Source of the DNA: Streptomyces verrucosisporus
GTDB lineage: Bacteria; Actinomycetota; Actinomycetes; Streptomycetales; Streptomycetaceae
DNA length: 64,000 nucleotides
Direction of reading: 5' to 3'
Assembly: GCF_017114865.1 (NCBI RefSeq)
Contig: NZ_JADEYH010000001.1
Coordinates: 496,001-560,000, forward strand
In this document: positions 42,005 through 50,123 of the stretch, in pieces
Layout: every line of letters begins with the position of its first letter
Numbering within the stretch: the stretch's first letter is position 1
The notes under the pieces: model-generated
What the model was told of the DNA's origin: nothing
What the model saw: only the letters and a program-made list of their open reading frames with translations
Database searches by the model: none
Translations under genes and position numbers: made by a program

Positions 42005-43108
42005 ATGGAGACCTCAACGCCGGGAGCATCCGACCAGCCGAAGACGCCGCGTCCGCCGGCTCTGCGCGACCTCGTGCGCGCCGAGTTCGCGCCGACGACC
42101 GCCTATCTGAACACCGCCTCGCACGGCCTGACACCCGCCCGTACCGCCGACGTCCTGCGAGAGGCGGTGCGGGAGACGGTGGAGGGGCGTATCGACATGA
42201 CGCGCTGGTTCGCCGTGATCGAGCAGGCGCGTGCCCGCTTCGCCCGGCTGGCCGGCCTGACCCCGGACAGGGTGGCACTGGGGGCGGCCGTCTCCGCGCA
42301 CGTCTCGCTGGTGGCGGGCTCGCTGCCGCCCGGCGCCGAGGTGCTGGTGGCCGACGGCGACTTCAGCTCCCTGGTCAACCCGTTCGCGGTGCGCGCCGAC
42401 CTCAAGCTGCGCACCGCCGCGCTGGACGAGCTGGCGGACGCCGTCCGGCCAGGCACCGCGCTGGTGGCCGTCAGCGCCGTGCAGTCGGCCGACGGCCGCC
42501 TCGCCGATCTCGCCGCCGTCGCCGGGGCCGCGCGGGCCCACGGAGCCCGCACCCTGGTGGACACCACCCAGGCCGCCGGCTGGCTGCCACTGGACGCGGA
42601 CGCCTTCGACTACACCGTCTGCGGCGCCTACAAGTGGCTGCTGTGCCCGCGTGGCACCTCCTTCCTCACCGTGCCCGGGGACGGCGGGGACCTGGTGCCG
42701 CTGCAGGCCGGATGGATCGCGGGGGAGCGTCCCTGGGACAGCTGCTACGGGACGGTGGAGGAGCTGGCCCGCTCCGCCCGCCGCTTCGACCTCTCCCCGG
42801 CCTTCCTGCCCTACCTGGGCGCCGAGCGCTCCCTGAGCCTGGTCGAGGAGGCCGGGCAGGAGGCGATCGGCGCCCACGACAGGGCCCTGGCCGCCCGCTT
42901 CCGCGCCGGAGCCGCGGGGCTGGGCCACCGCCCGGTGCCCGGCGACTCGGCCATCGTCGCGGTGCCCCGCCTGGGCGGGGCGGCCGAGGCGCTGAGGGAG
43001 GCGGGGGTGGAGGTGTCCGTCCGGGCGGGGAACCTGCGCGCGGCCTTCCACCTGTACAACACGGCCGAGGACGTGGACCGGCTGCTGGCGGCGCTGCCCC
43101 GGGGGTGA
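42005..43108 (+). CDS. PLP-dependent aminotransferase class V family protein
   Basis: A 367-residue PLP enzyme. The N-terminus AYLNTASHGLTP is the family's typical start of fold. DTTQAAGWLPLDADAFDYTVCGAYKWLLCPRGTSF (in outline) contains the PLP-binding Asp/Gln region and the Schiff-base lysine in AYKW. It is on the desulfurase/kynureninase/isopenicillin epimerase side of the family, but no active-site cysteine of SufS type is present at the expected C-terminal place. The reaction is not predictable. ATG 42005 is chosen; a GTG at 41996 is possible. It stands alone between terminators. Confidence 0.8.
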   Translation: METSTPGASDQPKTPRPPALRDLVRAEFAPTTAYLNTASHGLTPARTADVLREAVRETVEGRIDMTRWFAVIEQARARFARLAGLTPDRVALGAAVSAHVSLVAGSLPPGAEVLVADGDFSSLVNPFAVRADLKLRTAALDELADAVRPGTALVAVSAVQSADGRLADLAAVAGAARAHGARTLVDTTQAAGWLPLDADAFDYTVCGAYKWLLCPRGTSFLTVPGDGGDLVPLQAGWIAGERPWDSCYGTVEELARSARRFDLSPAFLPYLGAERSLSLVEEAGQEAIGAHDRALAARFRAGAAGLGHRPVPGDSAIVAVPRLGGAAEALREAGVEVSVRAGNLRAAFHLYNTAEDVDRLLAALPRG

Positions 43109-43125
43109 CCCGCGCGGCCGCGGAC

Positions 43126-43169
43126 ACCGCGTGGCCGCTGCCCCGGGCTCCGGGCCCCGGTCACGCGGT
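43126..43169. terminator. Candidate terminator between convergent aminotransferase and LacI genes
   Basis: Arms ACCGCGTGGCC (43126-43136) and GGTCACGCGGT (43159-43169) form an 11-base stem with one mismatch; the loop contains a smaller GGGC/GCCC hairpin. Confidence 0.5.
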
Positions 43170-43202
43170 CCGTGAACAAGGCCGCCGCCCGGGGCCCTGC
43201 GG

Positions 43203-44234
43203 TCATGCCGACTGCCTGCGCACCAGCTCGGTCGGCAGGATCACCGCCGACGGCTCCTCACCGCCGATCAGGCCCAGCAGCACCCGTACCATCTCCGAGC
43301 TGATCCGGTCCCACGGCTGGCGGACGGTGGTCAGCTCCGGGAGTCCGGCGACGGCCGCCGGCGAGTCGTCGAAGCCGCCGACGGCGACGTCGTCGGGCAC
43401 CCGCCGCCCGGCCCGCTCCAGCGCGGTCAGCGCACCGCGCGCCATCAGGTCGGAGGCGACGAACAGCGCGTCCAGATCCGGTGTCCGATCGAGGAGTTCG
43501 GCGGCGGCGCGCCGGCCGCTGTCGCGGCTGTAGTCGCCGTGGGCGACCAGTTCGTCGCCGGCGGGGAGCCCGGCCCCGGCCAGCACCTCGCGCCAGCCCG
43601 CCAGCCGGTCCACCCCGCCGGGGGTGTCCGGCGGCCCGGCGACGGTGGCGATGCGGCGGCGCCCGAGCGAGACCAGGTGCCGCACGATGTCGCGGGCGCC
43701 GTCGCGGTCGTCGGCCGCCACGTGGGCGATCCTGGCGGTGCGCCCGCTGCGGTCGATCGGCTTGCCGCTGGCGACCACCGGTATGCCGGCCTTCGTCAGC
43801 TGCTCGGCCACCGGGTCGCCGGTGTGGCTGGAGACCAGCAGGACGCCGTCGACATGGCCCGCGGTGACGTAGCGCATGACACGGCGCCGCTCGGCGGGCG
43901 TACCGGCGATCATCAGCAGCAGCGGGATGTCGTGCGCGGCCAGCGCCTGGGTGCAGCCGCGCAGCAGCACGTTGAAGTTGGGGTCCTCGAACAGCTTCTC
44001 CTGCGGTTCGGTGAGCAGGAAGGCCACCGAGTCGGAACGGCCGGTGATCAGGCTGCGGGCGTGCCGGTTGACGACGTAGCCCGTTCTGCGGATCGCGGCC
44101 CTGACCGCGTCCGCCGCGGCCGGGCTGACGTTGTGTCCGCCGTTGAGGAACCGCGAGACCGTGCCGCGGGAGACCCCGGCCTCCCGCGCCACGTCGTGGA
44201 TCGTCGGCGGGCGCCGCCGCTCACTGCCGCTCAT
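43203..44234 (-). CDS. LacI-family regulator of the galactan locus
   Basis: A 343-residue LacI/GalR repressor. The HTH is near the N-terminus (TIHDVAREAGVSRGTVSRFLNGG), with the hinge after it, and a periplasmic-binding-protein-like domain (GVLLVSSHTGDPV, FVASDLMARGAL, VGGFDDSPAA) for the sugar inducer. Start MSGSERR at 44234 has AGAGGA nine bases upstream; the frame extends further but without homology. It is the last gene of the minus-strand transporter group and probably binds the operators at 46501 and 46588. Confidence 0.92.
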   Translation of the reverse strand: MSGSERRRPPTIHDVAREAGVSRGTVSRFLNGGHNVSPAAADAVRAAIRRTGYVVNRHARSLITGRSDSVAFLLTEPQEKLFEDPNFNVLLRGCTQALAAHDIPLLLMIAGTPAERRRVMRYVTAGHVDGVLLVSSHTGDPVAEQLTKAGIPVVASGKPIDRSGRTARIAHVAADDRDGARDIVRHLVSLGRRRIATVAGPPDTPGGVDRLAGWREVLAGAGLPAGDELVAHGDYSRDSGRRAAAELLDRTPDLDALFVASDLMARGALTALERAGRRVPDDVAVGGFDDSPAAVAGLPELTTVRQPWDRISSEMVRVLLGLIGGEEPSAVILPTELVRRQSA

Positions 44235-44313
44235 GCGGTACCCATCCTCTTTTCTCTCCCCCGTCTCCCCGGCTTCCGGGCAATTGTCCGTGATCCTCAC
44301 ACACCTGGCGGCC

Positions 44314-45192
44314 TCAGGCCTTCACCGCTCCGGACAGCAGGTCCAGGCTCCAGAACCGCTGGACCACCAGGAACAGGGCGATCAGCGGCAGGACGGCCAG
44401 CAGGGCCCCGGCGATGACCAGGGTGTACAGGGCCGGGGTGGCGGACCCCTGCTGGAGCAGGGTGAACAGTCCGAGCGTGACGGGGAACTTCTCGTCGTCG
44501 CCGAGCATGATGTACGGCAGCAGGAAGTTGTTCCAGATCGCCACGAACTGGAAGAGGAAGACCGTCACCAGGCCCGGCAGCATCATCGGCAGCGCCAGGG
44601 AGCGGAAGATCCGCCACTCGCCGGTGCCGCCCCACACCGCGATGTTGGCCAGCGCGGCGTAGAGCGCCCCGCCGTCGAGCAGATCGGGCGCGGGCAGGCC
44701 GAGTTCGCCGAGCACGAAGTGGAACGGGCTGACGTCGGGCAGGTAGAGGAAACCCCACAGCAGCGCCGCGATCACCCCGGGGAGGGCGTACGGCAGGAAG
44801 ATCGCCAGCCGGGTGAAGGAGCGGCCCCGGACCCGGTCGGCGTCCAGCATCAGGGCGAAGACCAGGGCCAGTGCGAGCATGACGGGCACGACGATCAGGC
44901 CGTAGCCCAGTACCCGCAGCGCGCCGGCGGCCAGTTCGGGGTCGGTGAGGGCGTCCGTGTAGTTCGACAGGCCGGCCCACACCTCCTGGCGTGCCCCCGC
45001 GCCCAGGCCGAGCCTCTTGACCTCGACCCGGCGCAGGCTCAGGTGGAGGGCGTACCCGACGGGGAGGGCGAAGAAGAGCAGGAACAGGGCGGTGGCGGGC
45101 AGCAGGAAGAGGTACGGCGCCCGCCGCACACCGCCGGCCCGCGCGCCGCGGCGGGCCGGTGCCGTGCGCGTCGCCGCGGCCGCCGGTGTCAC
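44314..45192 (-). CDS. Chimeric sugar ABC permease: MalF-type front joined to MalG-type back
   Basis: A 292-residue in-frame protein. Residues 1 to about 189 match a MalF/GanP-type permease (PYLFLLPATALFLLFFALPVGYALHLSL, NYTDALTDPE, AIFLPYALPGVIAALLWGFLY, ANIAVWGGTG). There the family continues with another helix and the EAA loop, but here GTG is followed at once by EWRIFRSLALPMMLPGLVTV, the part after the EAA loop of a MalG/GanQ-type permease, down to its C-terminus DLLSGAVKA. The EAAxxDGA coupling motif is lost. An in-frame deletion of about 0.9 kb between adjacent ganP and ganQ genes explains this. Function is doubtful. GTG start overlaps the binding-protein stop. Confidence 0.8.
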   Translation of the reverse strand: MTPAAAATRTAPARRGARAGGVRRAPYLFLLPATALFLLFFALPVGYALHLSLRRVEVKRLGLGAGARQEVWAGLSNYTDALTDPELAAGALRVLGYGLIVVPVMLALALVFALMLDADRVRGRSFTRLAIFLPYALPGVIAALLWGFLYLPDVSPFHFVLGELGLPAPDLLDGGALYAALANIAVWGGTGEWRIFRSLALPMMLPGLVTVFLFQFVAIWNNFLLPYIMLGDDEKFPVTLGLFTLLQQGSATPALYTLVIAGALLAVLPLIALFLVVQRFWSLDLLSGAVKA

Positions 45193-46480
45193 TCGGCGAC
45201 TCCGAAGCCCTGCTTCCTCAGGTCCGCCACGGTCGCCTCGTGCATGGTCCGCAGCGCCGAGTCGAAACCGGAGCGGTTCTTGGCGGCCTTGCTGAAGGCG
45301 TCCTTGAAGGTGCTGTAGGTGACGTTGACGTTCGGGCCCCATGCCGCGGGGGCGGTACCCCGGGCGATCTTTGCGGCCCGCTCGTAGAAGTCGGGCTGGT
45401 TGGGGAAGAAGTCCGGGGCCCGGTCGAGGGCTCCGCCGCTCTGGGCCGCCTTGGCGGCCGGGTGGACGCCGCTCTCGCGCACCAGGGCGTTCAGCGCCTC
45501 GGGGTCGGTGTTCAGCCAGGTGGCGAACCGTGCGGCGGCCTCCTTGTGCTCGGAGTCGTTCGTGACCGCGGTGGTCGAGCCGCCCCAGCTGCCGGTGGTG
45601 TTCGCGCCGTCGGCCCACTGGGGCAGCGGTGCCATCGCCCACTTGCCCCTGGTGTCGGGGGCGGCGGTGGTGAGCGTGCCGGGGGCCCACACGGCGCTGA
45701 CCCAGGCGATCTGCTTGCCGGTGCTGAGGGCCTTGTTCCAGGCGGGGGTGTACATCGGCTGGTTGTCGATCGCACCCTCCTCGACCAGGGAGCCCCAGAA
45801 GTCGGCGACCTTCCGGGTGGCCTCGTCGTCGATCGCGACCTTCCACTTCTGGCCCTCGGTGGTCCACCAGCGTGCGCCGGCCTGCTGCGCGAGGCCGGCG
45901 AAGAGGCCGGCGTCGTTGCTGGAGAAGGTGGTGAGGTCCCTCTCCGGGGCCTTCTCCTTGAGCGTGCGGGCGGTCTGGGCGAACTCCTCCCAGGCGGTGG
46001 GCACCGTCAGCCCGTACTCCTCGAACAGGTCGTAGCGGTAGTAGAACATCATCGGTCCCGAGTCCTGGGGAGGGCGTAGACCGCGTCGCCGCCCAGGGTG
46101 ACCTGCTGCCACACCCCGGGGGCGAACTCCTCTTCCGCACCGGCCACCTCGCCGGACATGTCGGCCAGCACATCGTTGCCGACCAGGGTGGGCAGCGCCT
46201 GGTACTCGGCCTGCACCAGGTCGGGGGCCTCGCCCGCCTTGGCGGCGGTGATGGTCTTGGTCACCAGATCGTCGCCACCGGCCTGCTTCTTGACCGTGAC
46301 CTGGACGTCCGGGTTCTCCTCGTTCCAGAGGTCGACGACCTTGTCCATGCCGGGCGCCCAGGCCCAGTAGGTCAGTTCCGCGGGGCCGGCGGCGGAGTCG
46401 TCGCCCGAGGAGCCGCAGCCGGTGAGTGCGGCTGCCGCGACAGCGGCCGCGGTGCACGCCGCGACGGTGCGGTGGTTCAT
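45189..46480 (-). pseudogene. Galacto-oligosaccharide-type ABC binding lipoprotein gene with a frameshift
   Basis: Two frames encode one family 1 binding protein. Residues 1-138 run from MNHRTVAACTAAAV with lipobox LTGCGSSG, LTYWAWAPG and DLWNEENPDVQVTV to GGDAVYALP. The remainder is in another frame starting QDSGPMMFYYRYDLFEEYGL and ends GFGVAE. The joint is at a run of four G (plus strand 46067-46070); one more G would restore the frame. A one-base deletion would leave a truncated product ending LPRTRDR. It overlaps the permease gene by four bases. The gene is driven from the divergent operator region upstream. Confidence 0.85.
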
Positions 46481-46500
46481 TTTTCCTCCCTGACAAGGCG

Positions 46501-46516
46501 CTGTGAACGTGCACAG
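46501..46516. promoter_or_regulatory. LacI-type operator 1 of the galactan locus
   Basis: CTGTGAACGTGCACAG is an inverted repeat about 21 bases upstream of the binding-protein start. It shares CTGTGAACGT with operator 2. It should overlap the -10 region of the minus-strand promoter whose -35 (TTGACA on that strand) lies at 46538-46543. Confidence 0.7.
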
Positions 46517-46536
46517 TGGAGAAAGTGAACTGGCTC

Positions 46537-46543
46537 TTGTCAA
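46537..46543. promoter_or_regulatory. Overlapping -35 hexamers of divergent promoters
   Basis: TTGTCAA contains TTGTCA for the plus strand and TTGACA for the minus strand. The -10 elements are less clear: near 46561-46568 for the GH42 gene and near 46515-46520 for the transporter genes. Back-to-back promoters are the natural reading of the 175-base gap. Confidence 0.45.
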
Positions 46544-46587
46544 TGGTTCGGAGCTTGATGTTTTCTATGTGATGCAGTCGACAAGCG

Positions 46588-46605
46588 ACTGTGAACGTTC
46601 CCAGT
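46588..46605. promoter_or_regulatory. LacI-type operator 2 of the galactan locus
   Basis: ACTGTGAACGTTCCCAGT is a near-perfect 18-base palindrome (one mismatched pair) 51 bases before the GH42 start. Its centre is 88 bases from that of operator 1, suited to looping by a LacI tetramer or to independent control of the two directions. Confidence 0.7.
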
Positions 46606-46655
46606 TCTGTCTCACTCCGGCCCACTCGGGCCGGAGCTTCGACCCAGGAGGTCGT

Positions 46656-48662
46656 ATGGTGCGCCTCGCCTACGGCGGCGACTACAACCCCGAGCAGTGG
46701 CCCGAGGAGGTCTGGCACGAGGACGTCGCGCTGATGCGGGAGGCCGGTGTGACCACGGTCAGCGTCGGGATCTTCTCCTGGGCGATGATCGAGCCGGCCG
46801 AGGGCGTCTTCGACTTCGGCCGGCTCGACCGGATCCTCGATCTGCTGCACGAGGCCGGCATCGGCGTCGACCTGGCCACCCCCACCGTGGTGCCGCCCGC
46901 TTGGTTCTACCGCGCCCATCCCGAGGCGCTGCCCGTCAGCCGGGAGGGCGTGCGCTGGGAGTTCGGCTCACGCGGCGCGGTCTGCCACAATTCGCCCGCC
47001 TACCAGGAGGCCTCCGCCCGGATCGCCCGCGCGCTGGGCGAGCGCTACGGACGGCATCCCGCGGTCGTGATGTGGCATGTCCACAACGAGTACGGCGTAC
47101 CCGTCCTGGAGTGCTACTGCGAGACCTCCGCCGCGGCCTTCCGCACCTGGCTGCGGGAGCGCCACACCACCCTGGAGGAGCTCAACGCCGCCTGGGGGAC
47201 CGCCTTCTGGGGGCAGACCTACGGCGACTGGGAGGAGATCGCCCCGCCCCGGGCCACCCCCACCGTCTGCAACCCCGCCCAACGCCTGGACTACGCCCGC
47301 TTCGCGAGCGACAGCGCCCTGGCCAACTTCCGCCGCGAGCGCGACCTGCTGCACGAGCTGTCCCCGGGTGTCCCCGTCACCACCAACTTCATGGTCTCGC
47401 CCACCCAGTGCGACACCATCGACTACTGGGCCTGGGGCCGCGAGGTGGACATCGTCACCAACGACCACTACCTGGTGGCCGAGGACGAGCGCAACCACGT
47501 CAATCTGTCGATGGCCGCCGACCTGACCCGCTCGGTCGCCGGAGGCGAGCCGTGGCTGCTGCTGGAGCACTCCACCAGCGGCGTCAACTGGCAGCCGCGC
47601 GGCATCGCCAAGCGCCCCGGCGAGATGGCCCGCAACTCCCTGGCACACATCGCCCGCGGTTCGGAGGGGGCGATGTTCTTCCAGTGGCGCGCCTCCCGCT
47701 TCGGTGCGGAGAAGTTCCACTCGGCGATGGTCCCGCACGCCGGTACCGACAGCCGGATCTGGCGCGAGGTGGTCTCGCTCGGCGCGGACGTAGCGGCGCT
47801 GGAGGAGATCCGCGGCACCCGCACCGTCGCGGACGTGGCGGTGGTGTGGGACTGGCAGTCGTGGTGGGCGCAGAAGCTGGAGTGGCGCCCCAGCCAGGAC
47901 CTCGACGCCCGCGAGCGCGCCGAGGCCTGGTACGCGGCCCTGTTCGACCGCCGTCTGACGGCCGACTTCGTCCCCCCGCACGCCGGCGCGGCCGCTCTGG
48001 CCGCCTATCCGCTGGTGGTGGTCCCCGCCCTCTACCTGACCACGGCACAGGCCGGGGAGGACCTGCGCGACTACGTGGCCGGCGGCGGCACCCTGGTGGT
48101 GTCGTACTTCTCCGGCATCGTCGACGAGCACGACGCCGTCCACCCCGGCCCCCACCCGGGCGCGCTGCGGGAGGTGCTGGGGCTGACGGTCGAGGAGTTC
48201 CAGCCGCTGCGGGCGGGTCGGACCGTGACCGTCAGCGGCCCCGGGGCCGGTGCGCTGGAGGCCGACGTGTGGGCCGAGACCGTCGTGGCGCGGGGCGCCG
48301 AGGCGGTGTGGTCCTACTGCGACGGCCCGGCCGGGGGCGGCCCCGCCGTCACCCGCAACCGGTCGGGCGAGGGCACCGCCTGGTACGTCTCGACGCGGCT
48401 GGGCCCGGGCGGGCTCGACGCCGTGCTGGCCGCGGCCTGCGCTGACGCGGGCATCGCCCCGCGCGAGGAGATCCCCCGTGACGTGGAGGTGGTGCGCCGC
48501 TCCGGGGAGTCGGGCACCTACCTCTTCGTCCTCAACCACACCGGCGCCGACGCCAAGGTGCCGCTGGAGACGTCCGGCACCGAACTGCTCGGCGGCGCCC
48601 GCGTGGCCGGCCGGCTCGAGGTCCCCCCGGGCGGGGTCCGCGTGGTCCGCCTCGACGGCTGA
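46656..48662 (+). CDS. GH42 beta-galactosidase (GanA-like)
   Basis: A 668-residue GH42 enzyme. Domain A is the TIM barrel with acid/base Glu145 (MWHVHNEYG) and nucleophile Glu304 (PWLLLEHSTSGVNWQPR). Domain B follows, a trimerisation domain (PLVVVPALYLTTAQAG), and domain C is a short beta barrel ending RVVRLDG. Family zinc-site cysteines are present (VCHNSP, ECYCETS). No signal peptide: it acts in the cytoplasm on imported beta-1,4-galacto-oligosaccharides. Start ATG 46656 has CAGGAGG just upstream; longer starts would put operator DNA in the coding region. Confidence 0.94.
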   Translation: MVRLAYGGDYNPEQWPEEVWHEDVALMREAGVTTVSVGIFSWAMIEPAEGVFDFGRLDRILDLLHEAGIGVDLATPTVVPPAWFYRAHPEALPVSREGVRWEFGSRGAVCHNSPAYQEASARIARALGERYGRHPAVVMWHVHNEYGVPVLECYCETSAAAFRTWLRERHTTLEELNAAWGTAFWGQTYGDWEEIAPPRATPTVCNPAQRLDYARFASDSALANFRRERDLLHELSPGVPVTTNFMVSPTQCDTIDYWAWGREVDIVTNDHYLVAEDERNHVNLSMAADLTRSVAGGEPWLLLEHSTSGVNWQPRGIAKRPGEMARNSLAHIARGSEGAMFFQWRASRFGAEKFHSAMVPHAGTDSRIWREVVSLGADVAALEEIRGTRTVADVAVVWDWQSWWAQKLEWRPSQDLDARERAEAWYAALFDRRLTADFVPPHAGAAALAAYPLVVVPALYLTTAQAGEDLRDYVAGGGTLVVSYFSGIVDEHDAVHPGPHPGALREVLGLTVEEFQPLRAGRTVTVSGPGAGALEADVWAETVVARGAEAVWSYCDGPAGGGPAVTRNRSGEGTAWYVSTRLGPGGLDAVLAAACADAGIAPREEIPRDVEVVRRSGESGTYLFVLNHTGADAKVPLETSGTELLGGARVAGRLEVPPGGVRVVRLDG

Positions 48663-48665
48663 GCC

Positions 48666-48709
48666 CCGGCCCGCCCCGCACGGCCGGGCCGTTCCCCGGG
48701 GCGGGCCGG
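48666..48709 (+). terminator. Hairpin between GH42 and GH53 genes
   Basis: CCGGCCCGCCCC (48666-48677) pairs perfectly with 48698-48709; the 20-base loop can form a smaller ACGGCC/GGCCGT stem. It starts right after the GH42 stop and could be a partial terminator that sets GH53 level. Confidence 0.6.
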
Positions 48710-48817
48710 AGAGGGGCGCGGAGCGGCGCGAGATCCCCAGTCCCCGCGAGAAGCACGTCAGAGCCCCGGCAGAGCCCTGCCGGGGCCCGTCGGAACACCG
48801 GAAGAAAGGGCACAGCC

Positions 48818-49939
48818 ATGCGTAGACGCACCGCCTTGCGGCTGGGAACAGCCGCTCTCGCCGCCCCCGTCCTGGCCGGCGCCGTCCCCGGTACGGCCGC
48901 GGCCGCGCCGAGGCTGCGCATCCGCGGCGCCGACCTCTCCTCCCTCGCCAAGAGCGAGGACCTCGGCGGCGTCTACCGCCACGCCGACGGTCGAAGGGGC
49001 GACGCGGTACGGATCCTGGCGGGAGCCGGGGTCAACTGGGGCCGTCTGAAGGTCTGGGTGGACCCGGCCGACGGCTACAACACCAAGCCCCACGTCCTGC
49101 GGACGGCCCGGCGGCTGCACGCGGCGGGCATGAGGCTCCTGGTCGACTTCCACTACTCCGACACCTGGGCCGACCCCGGCAAGCAGTTCAAGCCCGCCGC
49201 CTGGGAGAACCTCCACGGACCCGCGCTGGAGCAGGCGGTGCGCGACCACACCGCCGACATCCTGGGCGCGCTGCGGGCACAGGGCACACCGGCGGCCATG
49301 GCCCAGATCGGCAACGAGATCAACGGCGGCATGCTGTGGCCCGACGGCTCGGCCGAGAACTGGCCCCGCCTGGCGGGTCTGCTCACCGCCGGAGCCGAGG
49401 CCGCCCGCGCCGCCTCGCCCGGTATCGGGGTCGCCCTCCACCTCGCCGAGGGCGGCCGGGGCGCCGACACCCGGTGGTGGTTCGACAACGCGGTGGTGCA
49501 CGGCGTGCCCTTCGACGCGGTCGGCCTGTCCTTCTACGGGTACTGGCACGGCACGCCGGCCGATCTCCGGGCCAACCTGAACGACGTCTCGGCCCGGTAC
49601 CGCAAGGGTGTCTTCGTCGCGGAGACCGCCTATCCCTTCCGGCTGGACAGCGCGGACTTCCTGGAGAACATCATCGACCGGCCCTCCGAGCTGGTCCCCG
49701 GCTATCCGGCGACGCCCGTGGGGCAGGCCGCCTGGCTGCGCGACATCACGGAGGTCGTAGCCGCCGTGCCGGGCGGGAGGGGCCTGGGGCTGTTCTGGTG
49801 GGAGCCGGCCTGGACCGCCGTGCCCGGCAACGGCTGGGACCCGGCCGATCCGGCCTCCGGCAACGGCTGGGAGAACCAGGCGCTCTTCGGTTACGACAGC
49901 CGCGCCCTCCCGGCGCTGGAGGTGCTCGGCCGCGGCTGA
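48818..49939 (+). CDS. Secreted GH53 arabinogalactan endo-beta-1,4-galactanase (GanB-like)
   Basis: A 373-residue GH53 enzyme with a signal peptide (MRRRTALRLGTAALAAPVLAG...TAAAA). Family marks are GADLSSLAKSE, WGRLKVWVDPADGYN, LLVDFHYSDTWADPGKQ, the acid/base Glu in AQIGNEINGGMLWP, FYGYWHGT and the nucleophile in FVAETAYPF. It cleaves galactan side chains of pectin outside the cell into oligosaccharides that GH42 then hydrolyses. It follows GH42 by 155 bases across a hairpin. GGAAGAAAGG lies before the ATG. Confidence 0.94.
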   Translation: MRRRTALRLGTAALAAPVLAGAVPGTAAAAPRLRIRGADLSSLAKSEDLGGVYRHADGRRGDAVRILAGAGVNWGRLKVWVDPADGYNTKPHVLRTARRLHAAGMRLLVDFHYSDTWADPGKQFKPAAWENLHGPALEQAVRDHTADILGALRAQGTPAAMAQIGNEINGGMLWPDGSAENWPRLAGLLTAGAEAARAASPGIGVALHLAEGGRGADTRWWFDNAVVHGVPFDAVGLSFYGYWHGTPADLRANLNDVSARYRKGVFVAETAYPFRLDSADFLENIIDRPSELVPGYPATPVGQAAWLRDITEVVAAVPGGRGLGLFWWEPAWTAVPGNGWDPADPASGNGWENQALFGYDSRALPALEVLGRG

Positions 49940-49975
49940 CACACGCCGGTGCCCGCCCGCGGGCCGGCGGGCGGT

Positions 49976-50019
49976 GAGGGTGGGGGTGGGACCGCGGCCG
50001 CGGTCCCACCCCCACCCTC
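49976..50019. terminator. Perfect 44-base palindromic terminator after GH53
   Basis: Two 22-base arms meeting at CGCGG/CCGCG, beginning 37 bases after the GH53 stop. It is the longest perfect hairpin in the window. Confidence 0.9.
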
Positions 50020-50034
50020 GTCTGCGCGTCCCGT

Positions 50035-50067
50035 CCCCGCCGGGCCGTACGGGACGGCCCGGCGGGG
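50035..50067. terminator. Second terminator, facing the ectoine operon
   Basis: A perfect 14-base stem CCCCGCCGGGCCGT (50035-50048) with 50054-50067 and loop ACGGG. Convergent transcription from GH53 and ectD meets here; this one likely serves ectD. Confidence 0.8.
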
Positions 50068-50123
50068 GAACGGTGTGCGGTGTGCTCCTCACCTCATGTG
50101 AGCGGTCACCTCATGGGAGGTGA

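Noticed and set aside
44314..45192. Treating the short permease as an ordinary MalG-type protein
   Set aside because: Its first 189 residues match the MalF type, and the EAA loop is missing, so it is better read as a fusion by deletion.
46503..46655. Longer GH42 start (51 more residues)
   Set aside because: The extra codons cover the promoter and LacI-type operators, and the GH42 fold begins at MVRLAYGGDYNPEQW with CAGGAGG before it.
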